Positions 32,417 through 42,247 of a DNA stretch of 48,784 nucleotides are shown piece after piece. Each line of letters begins with the position of its first letter. The first letter of the stretch is position 1. Source of the DNA: Candidatus Geothermarchaeota archaeon (GTDB lineage Archaea > Thermoproteota > Nitrososphaeria > Geothermarchaeales > JDFR-13); the NCBI GenBank assembly GCA_015523545.1, contig WAKB01000014.1, forward strand, positions 1 through 48,784, in the 5' to 3' direction. Under the pieces are notes generated by a model. It did no database searches and had not been told where the DNA came from. It saw only the letters and a list, made by a program, of their open reading frames with translations. The translations under genes and the position numbers were made by a program.

Positions 32417-33635
32417 TCTCTCCATACCCCTTCCCACCAACTATCTCGCCTTCTAGATATACAGGCTCACCCCTCACGAATGTGGCTACCACGGCCCCCC
32501 TAACCTCCATATCCTTGAAGGGGCTATGCCTAGCCTTCGAGAAGAACTTGGATGGGTCGATACGATACTCCCTGTTTAGATCCACCACGACTAGGCTCCC
32601 ATATCTACCCTCTCTGATCGCTCCATACCTATCTATGAGGCCGAACCTCTCAGCGGGTCTATAGGAGTATAGCCTCACGATATCGCTAACAGATATGAAG
32701 CCTTTATACCGCAGGGTTGATAGTATGGGGAAGGCAGTCTCCAACCCCGGGAACCCATTAGCACCCTCCATCTTCTCCTCCCATGTATGAGGGGCATGGT
32801 CAGTAGCCACCATATCTACCCTGCCGTATACAAGATCTCTAAGGAGACAATCAACACACTCCCGACTCCGGAGGGGAGGCCTTACATTGCCATATGGCGG
32901 TGGGAGATCCTCCCTGCTAAGCATTATGTGATGGGGAGTGACATCGATGGTTGCTCCGGGGTTCAACTCCCTCACCTCATCAACCACGCTACAACATGTG
33001 ACATGGGTAATATGTGACTGTACACCTATCTGGCTAGTATATTCAGCAACATACCTCGTCCACTCCACCTCCAGTGAGAGGTCATCCCTACCCTCCCTAT
33101 ACCCCCTAGGCTCCTCGGCATGATATATTGTGGGGACGCCCTTGGCATAGTTGTAGATCAACACGTCGCTCATATGATCCAGGCTATTCTCTACGAAGTC
33201 GTCGGGATAGACCTTCATCGCTACAGCCCTCTCCTCATATCCGAAGAGGTTGTCCAGATCCCTAGGGACTCCGTATATGATACCATAGTCGACATAAGCC
33301 TTGGAATTGGCTACATCATCCCTCCATTCCAGGGCCGCAAGGGTGTTGTTCCTAGGCCTTGTGTTGGGCATGTCGAATATAACTGTGACTCCACCAGCCG
33401 CCGCCGCCATCGTCCCGGTTGAGAAGTCCTCCTTATAGCTCTCCTCGAAATCCCTCATATGGGTGTGGATGTCTATGAAGCCTGGGAGTATTAGGTGTCC
33501 ACACCTCATATAATCGTGGTCAACCTTCTCACCATGGTCCAAGGTCTTCGATATCCTGGTTATAACGCCATCCTCAATCGTGATATATGCCTCGAGAATG
33601 CCTCCGTCTATGAATGCCTTGCCATAGATGATCAT
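32397..33635 (-). CDS. pyrC: Dihydroorotase
   Basis: 412 residues of a type I dihydroorotase (amidohydrolase fold). Metal ligands: FIDIHTHMRD (H57, H59), DVTPHHIML, TDHAPHTWEEK. The FDMPNTRP block is a family signature. It converts carbamoyl aspartate to dihydroorotate. Start overlaps the pyrI stop by 4 nt (ATGA). I see VAMKVYPDD where the second metal-site Lys may lie. Confidence 0.93.
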   Translation of the reverse strand: MIIYGKAFIDGGILEAYITIEDGVITRISKTLDHGEKVDHDYMRCGHLILPGFIDIHTHMRDFEESYKEDFSTGTMAAAAGGVTVIFDMPNTRPRNNTLAALEWRDDVANSKAYVDYGIIYGVPRDLDNLFGYEERAVAMKVYPDDFVENSLDHMSDVLIYNYAKGVPTIYHAEEPRGYREGRDDLSLEVEWTRYVAEYTSQIGVQSHITHVTCCSVVDEVRELNPGATIDVTPHHIMLSREDLPPPYGNVRPPLRSRECVDCLLRDLVYGRVDMVATDHAPHTWEEKMEGANGFPGLETAFPILSTLRYKGFISVSDIVRLYSYRPAERFGLIDRYGAIREGRYGSLVVVDLNREYRIDPSKFFSKARHSPFKDMEVRGAVVATFVRGEPVYLEGEIVGGKGYGENVRRLL

Positions 33636-34111
33636 GTCTCAAAGAAATGTTTGATCACGTCCTCATAATCAGTGTATCGTTCACAGTATATGCATCTAAG
33701 CCTGAGTGGAGATGGCCTCACCACCTCCAGCCTCGGCGTGATATGCTCCCTAGGACTGTTCGAAATACATCTAGGGTTTGAGCACTTGACGACCCCTATA
33801 ACCTCGTCGGGAAGCCTAACCTTGAACTTCTCCACCACCCTATACTCCTCAACATAGTTGACCGTCGCGTCGGGTGCTACAAGGCCTATCTTGTTGAGAG
33901 TCTCCCCCTTTATATGGATACCCTCGACCTTGATGATATCCTTCCTACCCAGTTTACGGCTATCGGTATTGACTATAACGGCGAGCCTATTTCTAGGCTC
34001 CTGGTGGAGGCCTAGTAGACGGAGGACGATGAAGGCCCGGCCCGGAGGTATATGGTCTATCACGGTCCCCATCTTAATCTTCCTGACCAGGATACCATTC
34101 TCGACATCCAT
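33632..34111 (-). CDS. pyrI: Aspartate carbamoyltransferase regulatory subunit
   Basis: 159 residues. The N-terminal allosteric domain binds nucleotides, and the C-terminal zinc domain has four cysteines in KCSNPRCIS and LRCIYCERY. It transmits CTP/ATP control to PyrB, so the pathway is expected to be allosterically regulated. It starts 2 nt after the pyrB stop. Confidence 0.93.
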   Translation of the reverse strand: MDVENGILVRKIKMGTVIDHIPPGRAFIVLRLLGLHQEPRNRLAVIVNTDSRKLGRKDIIKVEGIHIKGETLNKIGLVAPDATVNYVEEYRVVEKFKVRLPDEVIGVVKCSNPRCISNSPREHITPRLEVVRPSPLRLRCIYCERYTDYEDVIKHFFET

Positions 34112-34113
34112 CT

Positions 34114-35031
34114 CTATACACCCATGACGAGCCTGAGTAGAGCCATACGGATATAGACCCCATACCTAGCCTGGAGGAAATACTTTGCATAGGGGGTATC
34201 ATCAACCTCCACAGCTATCTCATCGACCCTTGGTAGGGGGTGGAGAATAATGAGATCCTCCTTAGCATCCCTCAATGCCTCTAGGTCTACTCGGTAGCTT
34301 CCCCGTACCCTCTCATACTCTAGGGGATCTGGGAAACGCTCCTTCTGAATCCTAGTCACGTATAGCACATCCAGATCCGGCACAACGTCCCTAAGGCTAC
34401 TCGTCTCTACATACTCGACCCCCCTAGAGTCTAGATAGTCTCGAACCTCACTCTTGAGGCGGAGCTCCTCAGGGCTTATCAGGACTATACTTCCAGGCCT
34501 ATATAGGGTGAGGCCCAGTATGAAGGAGGCGGCAGCCCTACCATACTTCAGGTCTCCCAGCACCCCAATGGTTAGGCCGTCTATCCCGCCCTTCAGCCTG
34601 TTTATAGTATATAGGTCTATCATCGCCTGTGTAGGATGGTTATGTGCACCGTCACCAGCATTTATAACGGGGGACTCCGCAACCTCGGCGGCGTAGTATG
34701 CGGCTCCCTCCCTCTTATCCCTGATAATGAGGAGGTCGGCGTAGGAGTCGAACATACGTATGGTATCGGCTAGAGACTCTCCCTTAGCTATCGAGGTGGC
34801 CTCAGCCATGCTCAGCGGGAGTACGGAGCCGCCCAGCCTATTAACGGCTGAGTAGAAGCTATACATCGTCCGTGTACTAGGCTCTAGAAATATAAGGGCT
34901 ACAGACCTCCCGGATAGGTCTGGGGCCCTATAGTCAGACTCTACCAGCTGGTCGGTCAGGCTGAATAGACGGTCAAGATCATCTCTCCGGAAATCCAGTA
35001 TGTTTATTACGTCTCTGCCTCTCCAAGTCAT
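34114..35031 (-). CDS. pyrB: Aspartate carbamoyltransferase catalytic subunit
   Basis: 305 residues. Carbamoyl-phosphate loop [12 protein letters not shown] (S52-T55), the second loop in [12 protein letters not shown] with its Lys, and HPLPRVDEI at the C-terminal aspartate site. It condenses carbamoyl phosphate and aspartate. The start overlaps the pyrE stop by 4 nt (ATGA). Confidence 0.95.
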   Translation of the reverse strand: MTWRGRDVINILDFRRDDLDRLFSLTDQLVESDYRAPDLSGRSVALIFLEPSTRTMYSFYSAVNRLGGSVLPLSMAEATSIAKGESLADTIRMFDSYADLLIIRDKREGAAYYAAEVAESPVINAGDGAHNHPTQAMIDLYTINRLKGGIDGLTIGVLGDLKYGRAAASFILGLTLYRPGSIVLISPEELRLKSEVRDYLDSRGVEYVETSSLRDVVPDLDVLYVTRIQKERFPDPLEYERVRGSYRVDLEALRDAKEDLIILHPLPRVDEIAVEVDDTPYAKYFLQARYGVYIRMALLRLVMGV

Positions 35032-35639
35032 CTCTGCGACGCTATATAGTTCATGACCCTTGAATAGGTCTCCTCATCTATGTATCCAGCCCTGTAGAGG
35101 ACCTCGAATATCTTGGAGACGGTGTATACTGCATGGAGCCTCACACCCACCTCGGCCAGCTTCTCACTAGCCCCCTGCTCACGGTCTATGAAGACTATAG
35201 CGTCACTCACCTCAGCCCCCTCCTCCCTAAGCTTCTCCACAGCGTGTAGGATGCTCCTACCAGTTGTGGAGACGTCCTCCAGTACGAGGACTCTCCAGCC
35301 CCTCTGGAGCCTCCCCTCTACAAACTTCTTAGTGGCATACTCCTTGGCACTCTTCCTAACATATACCATGGGGATGTCCATGGTGTAGGCCAGGATACCA
35401 GCTATCGGTATAGAGCCGACCTCTATACCAGCTACAGCATCGAACTTGCAGCAGTGGAAGGCCTCATACCTATATAGCGAGGCGACCTTACGTAGGATGC
35501 TCGGCACGGATAGGGCCATCCTCAGATCAATGTAGTAGGGGCTCTTCATGCCTGAGGAGAGTGTGTACTCGCCGAAGAGGATGAAGCCGTTTTTATATAG
35601 GTCGTGGATAAGCTCCTCCCATAGGACATCTACCGCCAT
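35028..35639 (-). CDS. pyrE: Orotate phosphoribosyltransferase
   Basis: 203 residues. The PRPP-binding motif is [14 protein letters not shown], at about residues 115-130, and the N-terminal [19 protein letters not shown] is a family signature. It joins orotate to PRPP, giving OMP. The start overlaps the pyrF stop by 10 nt and the stop overlaps the pyrB start. Confidence 0.94.
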   Translation of the reverse strand: MAVDVLWEELIHDLYKNGFILFGEYTLSSGMKSPYYIDLRMALSVPSILRKVASLYRYEAFHCCKFDAVAGIEVGSIPIAGILAYTMDIPMVYVRKSAKEYATKKFVEGRLQRGWRVLVLEDVSTTGRSILHAVEKLREEGAEVSDAIVFIDREQGASEKLAEVGVRLHAVYTVSKIFEVLYRAGYIDEETYSRVMNYIASQR

Positions 35640-36334
35640 GTCAGGACACCGTGGAGCCTCTTCACCTCTGAAATAGGGTCGTCGGCCATATAAATCCGCC
35701 TACCGACGATCTCGGCGTCGGCGCCATGCTCAACAGCCACCCTAGGCCTAGCCCCCTGTGCACCGACGCCGGGGGCTATGATCACCCTATCACCTACGAT
35801 CCCCCTATACATCTTGATCAGGATCGGGTAGGTCGCTGGCAGGACGTAGCCCTCCAGCCCGATCTCGAGGCTCCGCATCACCATGTCTGCGGATACCCTG
35901 TTTAGATACTCCATTCCACCCCTATGGGACATGGCCGCCACTAGGATCGGCGATATCCCTAGGTCGGAGGCATACTCAACGGCATCTACGAGGCCGTCCT
36001 CAAACCCTATGAATCCATGCATGATAACAGCGTCGAACCCAGCCTCGTACACCTGCTCGATAGACTGTCTAGCCACGTATCCTATATCGGCCAGCTTGAG
36101 ATCCACTATCCACAGGACATCATTTACAGAGTCTATCCATTTAGAGATGGTATGGAGGCCGTATGAGAGAATTGTTGGGACACCTATCTTAACCCCGAGC
36201 AGGTCTTTAGAGACAGAGTTCAAAAGGTTCTCGATGGCTACGGCCTCATACATGTTTGTAGTAACGTCCAGAGCCATTATCAGCCTACTGTTATGCCTCT
36301 TACCATAGAGCTCGAGGAGCTGCCGTAGCATCAT
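35630..36334 (-). CDS. pyrF: Orotidine 5'-phosphate decarboxylase
   Basis: 234 residues. The catalytic tetrad lies in IVDLKLADIGY (D78, K80, D83) with the preceding LIMALDV strand, and the phosphate loop is in IIAPGVGAQGARP. It forms UMP, the last step of the pathway. It heads the pyr operon. TATA-like CTATAAAC (36351-36358) is close to the expected spacing. ATG 36334 or ATG 36331 may be used. Confidence 0.93.
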   Translation of the reverse strand: MMLRQLLELYGKRHNSRLIMALDVTTNMYEAVAIENLLNSVSKDLLGVKIGVPTILSYGLHTISKWIDSVNDVLWIVDLKLADIGYVARQSIEQVYEAGFDAVIMHGFIGFEDGLVDAVEYASDLGISPILVAAMSHRGGMEYLNRVSADMVMRSLEIGLEGYVLPATYPILIKMYRGIVGDRVIIAPGVGAQGARPRVAVEHGADAEIVGRRIYMADDPISEVKRLHGVLTWR

Positions 36335-36350
36335 ACCACATCATCCCAAC

Positions 36351-36378
36351 CTATAAACACTGGCCAGACATATTTCAC
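36351..36378. promoter_or_regulatory. Divergent promoter gap of the pyr operon and the DUF998 gene
   Basis: This 55-nt gap holds CTATAAAC (36351-36358) and CATATTTCA (about 36369-36377). Both could act as TATA boxes on either strand; which serves pyrF and which DUF998 is not clear from sequence alone. Confidence 0.35.
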
Positions 36379-36389
36379 TTTGACCCTAG

Positions 36390-36998
36390 ATGAGGAGTAT
36401 CCCTAGACACATAGTCAGGCTATGGAGATATACAGGCTTGATAGGCGCTGTAACAGCCTGGATCTTCATATCCACATCAGTAACAGTCAACCCATGGTTC
36501 GACCCATGGAGAGACGCCCTTAGTGACCTCGGGGTTGAGGAGGCGAACATGCCCTGGATATACAACTATGGACTTATCACAACGGGCCTCATCATAATGC
36601 TCTACTCGGGCTACCTAGTATACACTTCCAAGGGGAAGCTGGAGGCGGTGGGCGGTGGATACGTATTTATAGGCGGGATATTCCTGGCCCTGATAGGCAT
36701 ATTCCCCGGCGGGACGAGGCCCCACATATTCGTCTCCACATACTTCTTTGTACAGATGGGTCTGGCAATACTCGCTATGGGGCTCGGTACATGGGGTGGG
36801 GAACGGCTCTACAGCAGGATATGTATAGCCATATTCATCCTGATGCTCCTAGGCACCTTCGTAGACTGGCCCTCAGCAGCACTGATAGAGATCTATGAAA
36901 CGATCCTCCTGGACCTATGGGTATTGGCAAGGACGTTCGTCTATAGGGACTTACCGACTGAGTCGTACCACTCCACGTATTCCAACGCCTTCTCATAG
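36390..36998 (+). CDS. DUF998 family membrane protein
   Basis: 202 residues with about six membrane helices. The loop VNPWFDPWRDALSDLGVEEANMPWIYNYGL is the DUF998 signature (the alSdLG block), and GIFPGGTRPHIFVS follows the fourth helix. Function of DUF998 is unknown. Its 3' end overlaps the convergent hypothetical gene by 58 nt, the longest tail overlap in this window; the last about 20 residues are therefore coded opposite that gene. Confidence 0.75.
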   Translation: MRSIPRHIVRLWRYTGLIGAVTAWIFISTSVTVNPWFDPWRDALSDLGVEEANMPWIYNYGLITTGLIIMLYSGYLVYTSKGKLEAVGGGYVFIGGIFLALIGIFPGGTRPHIFVSTYFFVQMGLAILAMGLGTWGGERLYSRICIAIFILMLLGTFVDWPSAALIEIYETILLDLWVLARTFVYRDLPTESYHSTYSNAFS

Positions 36999-37381
36999 AG
37001 TGGGTTATCATCCAGGCCGTATTCAAGCCACTTCCCTAGGTTTACTCTAAGCTCCTCTAGAATCTCACCGATCCTCCCACCTATCTTCTCCAAGTCCTCA
37101 TCGCTAAGCCGCTCGAAACTCATCTTGGCTACATGGGACTCTATGAAGGGTAGGAACTCACCCCTAGCCACCATCACCGTCTTTAGACCCTCGCTGGATA
37201 GGTATAGAGAGTACTGCTCCTTATCCACCAGGTGGATCATGTTGTCTATCCCTGGTGGGACTAGGCTGGAGAGTATCATCAGCAGCCTCCTTACAGCCTC
37301 TATGTCGCCGCCACGTATACTCTTGACTAGTCGCTCGATATCCCCTATCATCCCATCCCTACCTAATACTTGGCTTATCAA
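36941..37381 (-). CDS. Hypothetical protein, helical
   Basis: 146 residues from TTG 37381, or 136 from ATG 37351; not recognised. The sequence is largely helical and charged with no Cys or membrane segment. Context: 74 nt downstream of the HIT gene on the same strand and tail-to-tail with DUF998. The amino-acid composition resembles its neighbours, so it is probably real, but only weakly supported. Confidence 0.5.
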   Translation of the reverse strand: MISQVLGRDGMIGDIERLVKSIRGGDIEAVRRLLMILSSLVPPGIDNMIHLVDKEQYSLYLSSEGLKTVMVARGEFLPFIESHVAKMSFERLSDEDLEKIGGRIGEILEELRVNLGKWLEYGLDDNPLYEKALEYVEWYDSVGKSL

Positions 37382-37455
37382 TCTAAGCCTTAGGTGTTTA
37401 TTGTTTATCCTATCGGGGATCTGTATATACCTAGTTGCCGAGTACGGGGTCCAAG

Positions 37456-37890
37456 CTACTCCTCGAGGAGCCTCGTAAGCTTATCAATCTTCTCCCTCCA
37501 CATTGAGAGGACCTCCTCAGCCTCCTCAGGCCCAACCTCATGCCTAGGCCCGAAGATCCCCTGGAATCCCTCTGTCCAGCGTGGAATCACATGGATATGA
37601 AAGTGGAATATCTCCTGCCCAGCTGGGCGCCCACTATTAGTTACAATGTTCACCCCAGTAGCCCTCAACTCATTCCTGTATATCTTGGCCAGGGCTGTGG
37701 CAAGTCTCCATAGCTTATCTGCAAGCGCCATAGGAACGTCCTCCACCCCTTGGTAATGCTTCCTAGGTATGATGAGGAGATGCCCCTTTGAGACTGGATA
37801 CTTGTCTAGTATCACCAGGGCATCGTCATCGCTATATACCTGCCACGACGGTATCTCACCACTGACTATAGCGCAGAATATGCATGCCAT
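37456..37890 (-). CDS. HIT family hydrolase (HINT-like)
   Basis: 144 residues from ATG 37890; the frame runs further upstream but MACIFCAIVSGEIP is the classic HIT start. The triad is FHFHIHVIPRW near residue 100, with the N-terminal CIFC zinc pair and VILDKYPVSKGHLLIIPRKH. HINT-type enzymes hydrolyse nucleoside phosphoramidates. A TATA-like ATTAATAT lies about 30 nt upstream (37916-37923), so the gene is near-leaderless. Confidence 0.9.
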   Translation of the reverse strand: MACIFCAIVSGEIPSWQVYSDDDALVILDKYPVSKGHLLIIPRKHYQGVEDVPMALADKLWRLATALAKIYRNELRATGVNIVTNSGRPAGQEIFHFHIHVIPRWTEGFQGIFGPRHEVGPEEAEEVLSMWREKIDKLTRLLEE

Positions 37891-37935
37891 GATAGATAGT
37901 ATCCCGGACGGAGTCATATTAATTGGGGTGGGGAG

Positions 37936-38679
37936 TTGGCGGGGATATTCCATACCTATGGTGGAGACCCCTTGACAAACCTGGCTATGGAGGAGGCAAT
38001 TCTAGGACTGGCTATAGATACTGGCGAGACGCTGTATAGGGTGTGGATAAACAGGCCATCAGTAATCATCGGCGTCTCTACAGACCCCGCCCTAGAGGTG
38101 GATCTCGCCCTGGCAGAGAAGCATGGCATACCAGTCCTGAGGAGGTTCTCGGGTGGCGGGGCTGTTTACCATGACCTGGGCAACATAAACATCAGTATCT
38201 ACTGGCCCAGACGAGTCATGGACATAGCCTGGATATACCGGGAGGGAACCGGGCTTATACGTAGGATCCTATCGAGCCTCGGTCTCGAGAGCCATGTGGA
38301 GAATATGAGTGACGTGGTTGTCGATGGCTACAAGGTCTCTGGGAGCTCCGCCTGGATAGGTAGGGCGACACTTTTCCACGCCACCCTACTGGTAGACTCT
38401 GATATAGACCTGCTGAGGAGGATTACGAGGCCTAGGTGGGACCTGGTTGAGAGTGGTAGGGTGACACGCGCGAAGTACAACCCTGAAAACCTCTCGAGAT
38501 TCATGGATATCGATGTGGATACCGCTATAGACACGATAATCAAGGTTATCGGGGATGTAAGGGTGGGGTTACCCAACGAGGTGTGGAGAGAGGTCTCAAG
38601 GATTAGGGAAAGGTATATAGAGGAGGGGGTGGTTATCCAGGGAGAGGTGGATACTGAGCCCCCACTACTTCTTCTTTAG
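37936..38679 (+). CDS. lplA: Lipoate-protein ligase A, N-terminal catalytic type
   Basis: 247 residues. The lipoyl/lipoate-binding motif RRFSGGGAVYHDLGN is at about residues 70-84, and the catalytic Lys lies in DGYKVSGSSAW, with HATLLV beyond. It attaches lipoate to E2 lipoyl domains, here the E2 at 40034. In Thermoplasma the small LplA needs a separate LplB partner; none is seen in this window. The TTG start follows GGGGTGG. It converges on lpd with a 15-nt overlap. An octanoyl-transferase role is an alternative. Confidence 0.85.
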   Translation: MAGIFHTYGGDPLTNLAMEEAILGLAIDTGETLYRVWINRPSVIIGVSTDPALEVDLALAEKHGIPVLRRFSGGGAVYHDLGNINISIYWPRRVMDIAWIYREGTGLIRRILSSLGLESHVENMSDVVVDGYKVSGSSAWIGRATLFHATLLVDSDIDLLRRITRPRWDLVESGRVTRAKYNPENLSRFMDIDVDTAIDTIIKVIGDVRVGLPNEVWREVSRIRERYIEEGVVIQGEVDTEPPLLLL

Positions 38680-40023
38680 AACCGAGTGTATAGGCCTGCC
38701 GAGTATATGCTCCGCCGCCTCCCGAAGCGCCTCCGACACTGTTGGGTGTGGATGTATAGTCAGTGCCAAGTCCTCAAGTGATGCAGAGGTCTCCAGCAGA
38801 TATGTAGCCTCACCAGCCAGCTCCGATGCATGGGGAGCAGCTATATGGATACCCAGCATCTCCTCACCGCTATAGACTATCTTGACTATACCGTCTGCTC
38901 CCCCCTCTATGAAGGCCTTAGCCACACCGCCTATCGGGTATACCTCGGCCTCAGCCTCTAACCCCTTCTCCCGGGCCTCCTCCAGCGTGAGGCCCACAGA
39001 GACTATCTCCGGATCCGTATAGACGACTGCAGGGACATACCTCTGGACATAGTATGCATCACCACCAGCAGCTTTCTCACCAGCCACAACTGCCTGGGCG
39101 AAGGCCTTATGAGCCAGCATGGGCTGACCAGCCACGTCCCCCGATGCATATACACCATCCATGCTCGTAGCCATCCTATCATCAACCTTTACGAAGCCCT
39201 TGTCATCGAGCTCCACACCCAGCTCCCTTGCGAAGCCACTGTTAGGCCTCCTACCCACGGCCACCAACACCTTCTCCACACTTATCTCCTCACCATTGGA
39301 GAGCGGTACCCTGATATGTTCATCTTCCCTCCGAGGCTCCCCAGCCTTTACCCCTGTATAGATCTTTACACCCCTCTCACGCAGCTTTTTATCCACGACC
39401 TTAGCCAGGTCTGGATCCATCTGGGGGAGTATCCTGTCTAGGAGCTCGACAATGTATACCTCGCTACCCAAGGCCGAGAAGACCGTTGCATACTCGACAC
39501 CTATGTATCCACCGCCTATTATCAGGATGCTCCCTGGGGGCTCCTCTAGGCTGAGTATAGTCCTGTTGTTATGGATATACTGGCCATCCACCGCGTAGCC
39601 CGGGATACTGGCCGGTTCGGAGCCGGTGGCGATTATTATCGAGCCAGCCTCCACCTCCTCACCGTTTACCACCAATCTCTTCCCAGTCTTGGGTCTTGCC
39701 TCCCCCCTAAGCATCTCTACGCCATAGCTCCTGAGGAGGTATTCAACCCCTCTAGACGACCTTGTATAGACCCTCCTAACCCACTTGGCTAGCTCGCCAT
39801 AGTCTAGCTCGGCACTACCCCTGATGAATGGATAGCTCCTTATCTCCTCCATGACCTTGGCGGCCTTTAGTAGGGCCTTTGTAGGTATACATCCATAGTT
39901 TGTACACTCCCCTCCGAACCTATCCCTCTCTACGATGGCTACCTTGGCGCCCATCTGGGCAGCCCTGATAGCTGCTGGGTAGCCGCCAGGCCCACCACCG
40001 ACAACAACTACGTCGAACTTCAT
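38665..40023 (-). CDS. lpd: Dihydrolipoyl dehydrogenase (E3)
   Basis: 452 residues of the pyridine nucleotide-disulfide oxidoreductase family. FAD loop VVVGGGPGGYPAA, redox disulfide C40/C45 in GGECTNYGCIPTKA, NAD loop ILIIGGGYIGVEYA, and C-terminal catalytic His-Glu in HPHPTVSEALREAAEH. It reoxidises dihydrolipoyl groups of the E2 core. It follows E2 by 10 nt and ends the operon. Confidence 0.94.
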   Translation of the reverse strand: MKFDVVVVGGGPGGYPAAIRAAQMGAKVAIVERDRFGGECTNYGCIPTKALLKAAKVMEEIRSYPFIRGSAELDYGELAKWVRRVYTRSSRGVEYLLRSYGVEMLRGEARPKTGKRLVVNGEEVEAGSIIIATGSEPASIPGYAVDGQYIHNNRTILSLEEPPGSILIIGGGYIGVEYATVFSALGSEVYIVELLDRILPQMDPDLAKVVDKKLRERGVKIYTGVKAGEPRREDEHIRVPLSNGEEISVEKVLVAVGRRPNSGFARELGVELDDKGFVKVDDRMATSMDGVYASGDVAGQPMLAHKAFAQAVVAGEKAAGGDAYYVQRYVPAVVYTDPEIVSVGLTLEEAREKGLEAEAEVYPIGGVAKAFIEGGADGIVKIVYSGEEMLGIHIAAPHASELAGEATYLLETSASLEDLALTIHPHPTVSEALREAAEHILGRPIHSVLKKK

Positions 40024-40033
40024 TGTCTACACC

Positions 40034-41257
40034 CTATTCGAGTAGGAGGAGCTCGGGATTCTCAAGTATCTCCTTAAGCCTCATGAGGAAGCGTGTGACG
40101 TATGCCCCCTCGAGGATCCTGTGGTCGAAGCTGATGGATAGGTACATGTATTTCCTGTTGACCAGCTGGCCATCGACTAGGGCGGGCCTCTCGAATGTTC
40201 TGTGTACACCGAGTATAGCCACCTCGGGCGGGTTTATAACAGCCATTCCAGCTATGGAGCCTATCGCCCCGATATTGGTTATCGAGAAGGTGCCGTCCTG
40301 GACCTCCTCCAGCGAGAGCTCCATCTTCCGAGCCTTATCGGCGAGCATCCTAATCTCCCGGGCAAGCTCGAGTATAGATTTCTTATCCGCGTTCTTGATG
40401 TTGGGAACTACTAGGCCCTCAGGACTATCCACCGCTATCCCGATGTTGTAATACTTCTTAACTACTATCTCCATCCTCTCCTCATCTATCGATGCGTTGA
40501 GGAGTGGATACTCCTTCAGAGCCATCGTGACAGCCTTCACGATGAATGGTGTTATGGTTAGCTTGACACCCTTCTCAGCCGCATAGCCCTTCAGCCTCTC
40601 CCTAAGCTCCCAGAGCCTGGTCACGTCAACCTCCTCTATCAGGTACGCATGGGGGATCGTCTGCTTAGCCTTCGTCATTGTGGTGTACATGAAGCGCCTG
40701 ATGCCATGGATACGTATCCTCTCCACAGGCTTCTCAACCTGCTCCAATGCCTTTGCTACAGTCTCGACAGGCTTGGCGACCTCCTTGGCGGCTGCCTCCA
40801 CATCTCTCTTAGTAATGATGCCCCTAGGCCCACTGGGCTTTACCCTAGCTAGATCCACACCCAGCCTCTTAGCTAGGAGCCTAACACCTGGTGGCGCCCT
40901 TATCCTAACCCCTTTCTCAGTCACCCTAACCTCTTCCTGAGTCTCCTCCTGAGTAACGGTCTCCACCACAGTACCCTTCTCCTCACTAGATACCTCCTCA
41001 CCATCGACCGGCTTACCTACAACCTCTATCTCTACCAGTGGACTCCCCACAGGGACTACTTCCCCCTCCTTAGCCAGTATCTTGACGATCCTCCCGTCGT
41101 AGGGAGATGGTATCTCGACCTTCGCCTTGGCGGTTAAGACCTCGACTATGGGCTGGAACTGCCTTACCTCGTCCCCCTCCTTGACCAGCCACCTGATGAT
41201 CTCCCCCTCAGCCACACCCTCACCTATATCCGGCAGTTTAAAGGTGACCCTCGACAT
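40034..41257 (-). CDS. 2-oxoacid dehydrogenase E2 acyltransferase
   Basis: About 407 residues from ATG 41257 (GGTGGT four bases before it; a GTG three codons upstream is in frame). Domains in order: lipoyl domain with Lys44 (LTAKAKVEIP, not the common DKA), a long linker with Glu/Thr/Val repeats, an E1/E3-binding domain (VRLLAKRLGVDLARVKPSGP), and the acyltransferase with SFDHRILEGA. The usual HxxxDG catalytic block ends EG here. It transfers acyl groups from E1 to CoA; pyruvate, branched-chain and 2-oxobutyrate substrates are possible. Confidence 0.92.
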   Translation of the reverse strand: MSRVTFKLPDIGEGVAEGEIIRWLVKEGDEVRQFQPIVEVLTAKAKVEIPSPYDGRIVKILAKEGEVVPVGSPLVEIEVVGKPVDGEEVSSEEKGTVVETVTQEETQEEVRVTEKGVRIRAPPGVRLLAKRLGVDLARVKPSGPRGIITKRDVEAAAKEVAKPVETVAKALEQVEKPVERIRIHGIRRFMYTTMTKAKQTIPHAYLIEEVDVTRLWELRERLKGYAAEKGVKLTITPFIVKAVTMALKEYPLLNASIDEERMEIVVKKYYNIGIAVDSPEGLVVPNIKNADKKSILELAREIRMLADKARKMELSLEEVQDGTFSITNIGAIGSIAGMAVINPPEVAILGVHRTFERPALVDGQLVNRKYMYLSISFDHRILEGAYVTRFLMRLKEILENPELLLLE

Positions 41258-41267
41258 CGCGACCACC

Positions 41268-42245
41268 TCAATACTCCAAGACCTTCTTCACAGCCAGGTA
41301 TAGCCTGGCTATGTTAGGCATATAGAGCTTCTCGTGGGCCAGTGGGAACGGGGTGTCGTAGCCAGTGACCCTTATGATGGGTCCGTAGAGGAGCTCAGGG
41401 TGGTGCTCAGCTATGAAGGCAGCTATCTCCGCTCCCAGACCCAGGGTCTTCGGGGCTTCATGGACAACTACCAACCTACCAGTCTTCTCCAGGCTCTCCA
41501 CGATCATGTCCTTGTCGAAGGGGAATAGGGTCCTGAGGTCGATAACCTCAATCTCAGCCCCCAGCTTATCCTTTAAGAGGCCGGCCGCCGATTTCACCAT
41601 GTGTACCATGGCGCCCCAAGTAACGACTGTGACGTCGCCGCCCTCCAAGACCTTCTTCGCCTTCCCCAGCTCTATGGTATAGTCCTCCTCAGGAACCTCC
41701 TCCTTGACCGTACGGTATATAGACTTTGGCTCTAGGAAGATGACTGGGTCGTCCAGCCTAATACTGCTCTTCAGAAGCCCCTTGGCGTCGTATGGACCGC
41801 TGGGCATAACGGTGTATAGACCAGCAGTATGTATGAAGTAGGACTCGGGGCTCTGGCTATGATGCATACCACCCTTAATACCTCCGCAGCAGGGGCTCCT
41901 GATTACTAATGGGACGTTATACATCCCACCAGTCCTAAACCTTATCTTCGCGGCGTTGCTGACTATCTGGTCGAATGCCTCATAAACAAAGTCGATGAAC
42001 TGGATCTCAGCCACCGGTCTAAGCCCGTTGAGGGCCATCCCTATTGCGAAGCCGACTATACCCAGCTCGGTCAGGGGGGTGTCTATAACCCTCTCCTCGC
42101 CGAAGATGTCTATCAAGCCCTCTGTGACGAGGAATACCCCGCCCCTCCTACCAACGTCCTCGCCTAGGACGACCACTGAGTCGTCCCTCTCCATCTCCTC
42201 ACGGAGGGCCGTGTTGAGAGCCTGTACCATATTCATTACAGGCAT
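41268..42245 (-). CDS. 2-oxoacid dehydrogenase E1 beta
   Basis: About 325 residues from ATG 42245 (the frame extends to 42326, overlapping E1 alpha, which is less likely). Transketolase-like subunit with VVLGEDVGRRGGVF, TPLTELGIVGFAIGMAL, EIQFIDFVYEAFDQIV, and VVHEAPKTLGLGAEIAAF. It pairs with E1 alpha to hold thiamine diphosphate and decarboxylate 2-oxoacids. Gap to the E1 alpha stop is 2 nt. Confidence 0.93.
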   Translation of the reverse strand: MPVMNMVQALNTALREEMERDDSVVVLGEDVGRRGGVFLVTEGLIDIFGEERVIDTPLTELGIVGFAIGMALNGLRPVAEIQFIDFVYEAFDQIVSNAAKIRFRTGGMYNVPLVIRSPCCGGIKGGMHHSQSPESYFIHTAGLYTVMPSGPYDAKGLLKSSIRLDDPVIFLEPKSIYRTVKEEVPEEDYTIELGKAKKVLEGGDVTVVTWGAMVHMVKSAAGLLKDKLGAEIEVIDLRTLFPFDKDMIVESLEKTGRLVVVHEAPKTLGLGAEIAAFIAEHHPELLYGPIIRVTGYDTPFPLAHEKLYMPNIARLYLAVKKVLEY

Positions 42246-42247
42246 TC

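Noticed and set aside
37891-37935. A single shared TATA box for the HIT gene and lplA
   Set aside because: ATTAATAT (37916-37923) fits the HIT gene, but it is only about 16 nt from the lplA TTG, too close for that strand.
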